A DNA stretch of 64,000 bases, from assembly GCF_011386835.1 (NCBI RefSeq), contig NC_088796.1:90503468-90567467 (forward strand), read 5' to 3'. The notes beneath the pieces are model-generated. The model searched no databases. It had not been told where the DNA came from and saw nothing but the letters and a program-made list of their open reading frames with translations. Below, in pieces: positions 61,192 to 64,000 of this stretch. Every line of letters begins with the position of its first letter. Position 1 is the first letter of the stretch. This stretch comes from Chrysemys picta bellii. Its lineage: Eukaryota > Chordata > Testudines > Emydidae. The position numbers and the translations under genes were made by a program.

Positions 61192-61942
61192 TAGGGTTAC
61201 CATATTTTGTGCCTCCCAAAGGAGGACACTCCACGGGGCCCCGCCCCCAGCCCCGCCCCAGCCCCGCCCCAACTCCGCCCCGCCCCAAAGTCTCCGCCCC
61301 CTCCCCTGCTTCCCGCGAACATTTGAGTCGCGGGAAGCCTGAAGCAGGTAAGGGGGAGTGGGGGGGGAGGAGGCGCGGCCCAGGCTGGCCCTGGCCCTGG
61401 GGTGCCGGCCCCGGGCCCGGCCCCCGGCTGACCACCCCCGGCCCGCCCAGCACTGCGGTCCCCGGCCCGGCCCCCGGGCCCCCGGCTGAGCACCCCCGGC
61501 CCCCGGCACCGCACCGCCGGTCCCCAGCCCGGCCCCCGGCACCGCCGGCCCCAGCCCCGCCCCCGAGTCCCCGGCCCGGCCCCGGCGGCGCCCCCGAGCC
61601 CCCGGCCCCGCCGGCCCGGCCCCGGCGGAGCCCCCAGCCGGGCCCCGCCGGAGCCCCCGAGCCCCCGGCCCGGCCCCCGCCGGAGCCCCCGAGTCCCCGG
61701 CCTGGCCCCGCTGGAGCCCCCGAGCCCCCGTCCCGGCCCCGCCGGCCCGTCCCGGCCCCCAAGCCCCCGGCCCGACCCCGAGCCTCCGGCCCCCGGCCCG
61801 GCCCCCGAGCACCCGCACAGCCGGCCCGGCATGTCCCGATTTTCCCGGACATGTCCGGCTTTTTGGGCTTTCCCCCCGGACGGGGATTTGGAGCCCAAAA
61901 AGCCGGACATGTCCGGGAAAATCCGGACGTATGGTAACCCTA
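61192..61942. mobile_element. Palindrome-tipped hAT-like MITE, copy 3, inverted
   Basis: The ends TAGGGTTACCATAT and ATGGTAACCCTA have an exact 8-bp TSD GATTCTCC (61184-61191 and 61943-61950). The hairpin lies at the right end (about 61843-61917), so it is inverted relative to copies 1 and 2. The core is extreme CCCGGCC/CCCCGAG-type sequence with irregular tandem units. Open frames of more than 230 codons on both strands are composition artefacts. Confidence 0.8.
61380..61820 (+). repeat. Very C-rich minisatellite core
   Basis: Irregular repetition of CGGCCCCGGCGGAGCCCCC and CCCGAGCCCCCGGCCCGG units. The minus strand has many closely spaced runs of three or more G, a strong G-quadruplex pattern. 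Confidence 0.75.
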
Positions 61943-62246
61943 GATTCTCCTCTTACATAAATGTAAACTAGGTGCAACTCTGTCAGTGTAAATCTTCTCT
62001 ACTTGGGAGGAGAATCAGACTCCCTCTCTCTGAATGTGGGAACAATTATAGTTTTCTCTCTCTCTTGTAAATAGAGAAACTAGGCAAACAAAATGCCAAG
62101 AAGAAAAAAAGCTATATTGCTGCATTATTATGGTATGAGATTTTAAATGCACAACAGTCAGCATGATCTTTTTATTGACTAAGTGCCAGCCTTGAAGGAT
62201 ATGGCCTAATAAGTACAGCTATGTAGCTGTAAATTTGCCATATTGC

Positions 62247-62370
62247 TAGGGTGATGAGATGTCCTGATTTTATAGGAACAGCCCCGATTTTTGGGTCTTT
62301 TTCTTATATAGGCTTCTATTACCCCCCACCCCTTGTCCTGATTTTTCACATTTGCTATCTGGTATCCCTA
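62247..62370. mobile_element. hAT-like MITE, intact short copy
   Basis: TAGGGTGATGAGATGTCC to CTATCTGGTATCCCTA, with flanks CATATTGC and CATGTTGC (one mismatch) as an 8-bp TSD. It is the uninterrupted counterpart of 33915-34542. Confidence 0.75.
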
Positions 62371-62431
62371 CATGTTGCAGTTAAGTAAAACCTCACTATA
62401 ATGACATTCAAAGCTTGTATGTACTAAGTGT

Positions 62432-62662
62432 CAGGGCCGGCGCTTCCACTAGGCGACCCTAGATGGTCTCCTAGGGTGGCAGGATTTGGGGGGTGGCATT
62501 TTGCCGCCCTCGGCGGAAATTCAGTGGCGGGGGATCCTTCCGCTCCGGGTCTTCGGCGGAAATTCGGCGGCGGGTCCTTCACTCACTCCGGGACCCGCTG
62601 CCGAAGTGCTGTTGCCTAGGGCGCTGCTGCCTAGGGCGGCAAAAACCCTGGCGCCGCTCCTG
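62432..62662. mobile_element. hAT MITE, exact 8-bp TSD
   Basis: The ends CAGGGCCGGCGC and GGCGCCGCTCCTG are imperfectly inverted, and CTAAGTGT is duplicated exactly (62424-62431 and 62663-62670). The interior repeats GGCGGAAATTC (twice) and CCTAGGGCG (twice). Non-coding. Confidence 0.85.
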
Positions 62663-62670
62663 CTAAGTGT

Positions 62671-63591
62671 CATATTTGTGTTGTATTTATAGCCAAATCT
62701 GAAAACAACAACAACAACCAGGAAAAAAGAGCCCGATCCTGAGAGTTGCTGAGTGCCTTTTGTGAGGGGTTGGAGGACTTTACAAAATCAGGCCCTGGGC
62801 TTGGAAGTTGTCCATTGTTTTTGCTTTTACATTTTTTTCTTTGTTACTCTTCTCATCTATTTGATGCATACTTGAAGCTTCAGCAGTGAATAGAAAACAA
62901 AACCCTGATCCTACAGTAAAGTGGATTTTAACAGATGTTTGCAACAAAAAGGTTGACCTTGTTTACGCTAGGAATCCTGTCATTTACAAGATTTAACATT
63001 TATCTTTTTTTTCCTTTCATGTTTTTTTAGATCTGGAGTGCTATCAGGGCCAAATATTTAAACACAGCCTTTGAAACTATACATATCTATTGTGCATTAA
63101 TTGATTTACACAGACAAGTCAGACAATGCTGCCTCTGACTATTCAACTTGTAAGTGCAAATGCCTCTCTTTGTGCACAGCTTGTGCTGTTTTGGGATTTG
63201 ATTTAAGGCCATTATAAAAATGTGTTCCTCGGAATATGGATGACATTGCCCTTTAGATACTCCAAATCAGCTTTGATGGAGGTCACATGTTGGGTTTGGA
63301 TTACTTGGTACTGCTTTTTAAAAAAAGTTTAAATGGTTTGTTAATTGTTTTGGCATTCTTATTCAGTATTTCAAGGACACTTTGTTGATTTACATTCCAG
63401 AATATTTCAGCTCTTCCATTTTGTATGCTTTTGTGACTTCCACTCTGTTCCTCTCCAGCTGTCTTGTATCATCTGCTTGAGAAACATTTGATGGTCACCA
63501 GATTTCTAGCTGGCAGGTTTTAGAAATCTGGCCTGAGTGTTGCCCTCATGCCCCTGCAGCTGTTTTAATTTCTGTATTGACCCAGTCTGGC

Positions 63592-63593
<2 letters not shown>
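62671..63593. other. No recognised feature
   Basis: AT-rich unique-looking sequence with a short (CAA)n at about 62704-62717. Confidence 0.45.

Positions 63594-63631
<38 letters not shown>
63594..63631 (+). repeat. (GT)n microsatellite
   Basis: About 18 uninterrupted TG units, likely length-variable. Confidence 0.95.
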
Positions 63632-64000
63632 GAGTTTCAAGTAATGTATTTTAGTAAAGCCTTTTTGTCCTCTGCTTACAAGAATGTTACACTCTAACAT
63701 ATACATTATTTTCATGCATTGACATTTTGGGGAAGGATTGCGTTTCATTTGAAACCCGGCTCTATTATGGGTGCTTTGTTGAGTTTCAGGATGAATTTGA
63801 TATTTATTATTCTAAGATCCAAATCGATTCTCATGCTCTGTTGTGTGTGATTGGCAGTTTCTCACTGAAATTGTCCATATTCCTTTGCAAATAAGAATAG
63901 TTTTTGAACTGTATTTAACATATAATTTTTTTACCATATGTGACAAGTGTACCAAAAATATAGTTAAGAAAAGACCAATATCAGTAAGTTGTCAAAGCTC
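63632..64000. other. No recognised feature
   Basis: AT-rich sequence. Nothing recognised. Confidence 0.45.

Noticed and set aside
61151..61977. Several overlapping open frames of 230-270 codons on both strands
   Set aside because: They lie inside the GC-saturated core of a MITE with a clear TSD. Products are Gly/Arg/Pro/Ala low complexity in every phase, which is what stop-poor GC repeats give.

Overview
This window looks like intergenic or intronic DNA from a cryptodiran turtle. The best taxonomic marker is a SINE at about 33055-33258 (minus strand) that I recognise as the tRNA-Lys-derived CryI family of hidden-necked turtles. CR1-type LINE remnants, MIR-like SINEs and many 'GTCTACACT'-ended Harbinger-like MITEs fit the same background. 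I found no intact host protein-coding gene, rRNA, functional tRNA or CRISPR array. Family names come from recognition by eye. Boundaries are firmest where I could read a target-site duplication (TSD).

Layout, left to right. At 3.3-7.3 kb an old LTR-like copy is split by a nest of younger insertions: two Harbinger-like MITEs arranged TCA-MITE-TCA-MITE-TCA, a G-rich element inside the second MITE, and a minus-strand solo LTR with a GCAAA TSD. Directly beyond lies a 180-bp minus-strand stretch that reads like a decayed or isolated exon (7261-7440). At 7.5-10.3 kb are two copies of a palindrome-tipped hAT-like MITE with GC-rich cores; a third, inverted copy is at 61.2-61.9 kb. A 5'-truncated antisense CR1 with a broken reverse transcriptase (12.3-14.5 kb) carries another MITE.

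From 18 to 26.5 kb there is a fold-back retroposon-like repeat with a 13-bp TSD, a hAT MITE with an internal minisatellite, a 1-kb element that is almost entirely one inverted repeat (TSD ATAAAAAC), an LTR interrupted by a MITE, and an 850-bp TA-flanked MITE. From 28 to 38.8 kb there are CR1 tails, MIRs, more solo LTR candidates, the CryI SINE, a MITE split by an LTR (TSD CCTGAAGT), and a hAT element (TSD GTTTGAAT). The hAT element still holds a broken transposase C-terminal region on the minus strand plus a second, opposed hATC segment, and a CR1 tail has landed in it.

The stretch 38.8-47.9 kb is mostly unrecognised sequence. From 48 to 57.5 kb there are further MITEs and LTR-like pieces, including an inverted pair of TA-flanked MITEs 1.7 kb apart. 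At 61.2-62.7 kb three different MITEs sit close together, each with an 8-bp TSD.

No functional gene network can be read here. The interest lies in transposon architecture: fold-back hAT derivatives, same-site nesting, a conserved pair of p53-like decamers in the palindromic MITE, the shared CR1/SINE tail, and the exon-like remnant. Long open frames in the GC-rich cores (7.5-8.2, 9.5-10.2, 19.0-19.7 and 61.2-61.9 kb) are composition artefacts and are not annotated as genes.
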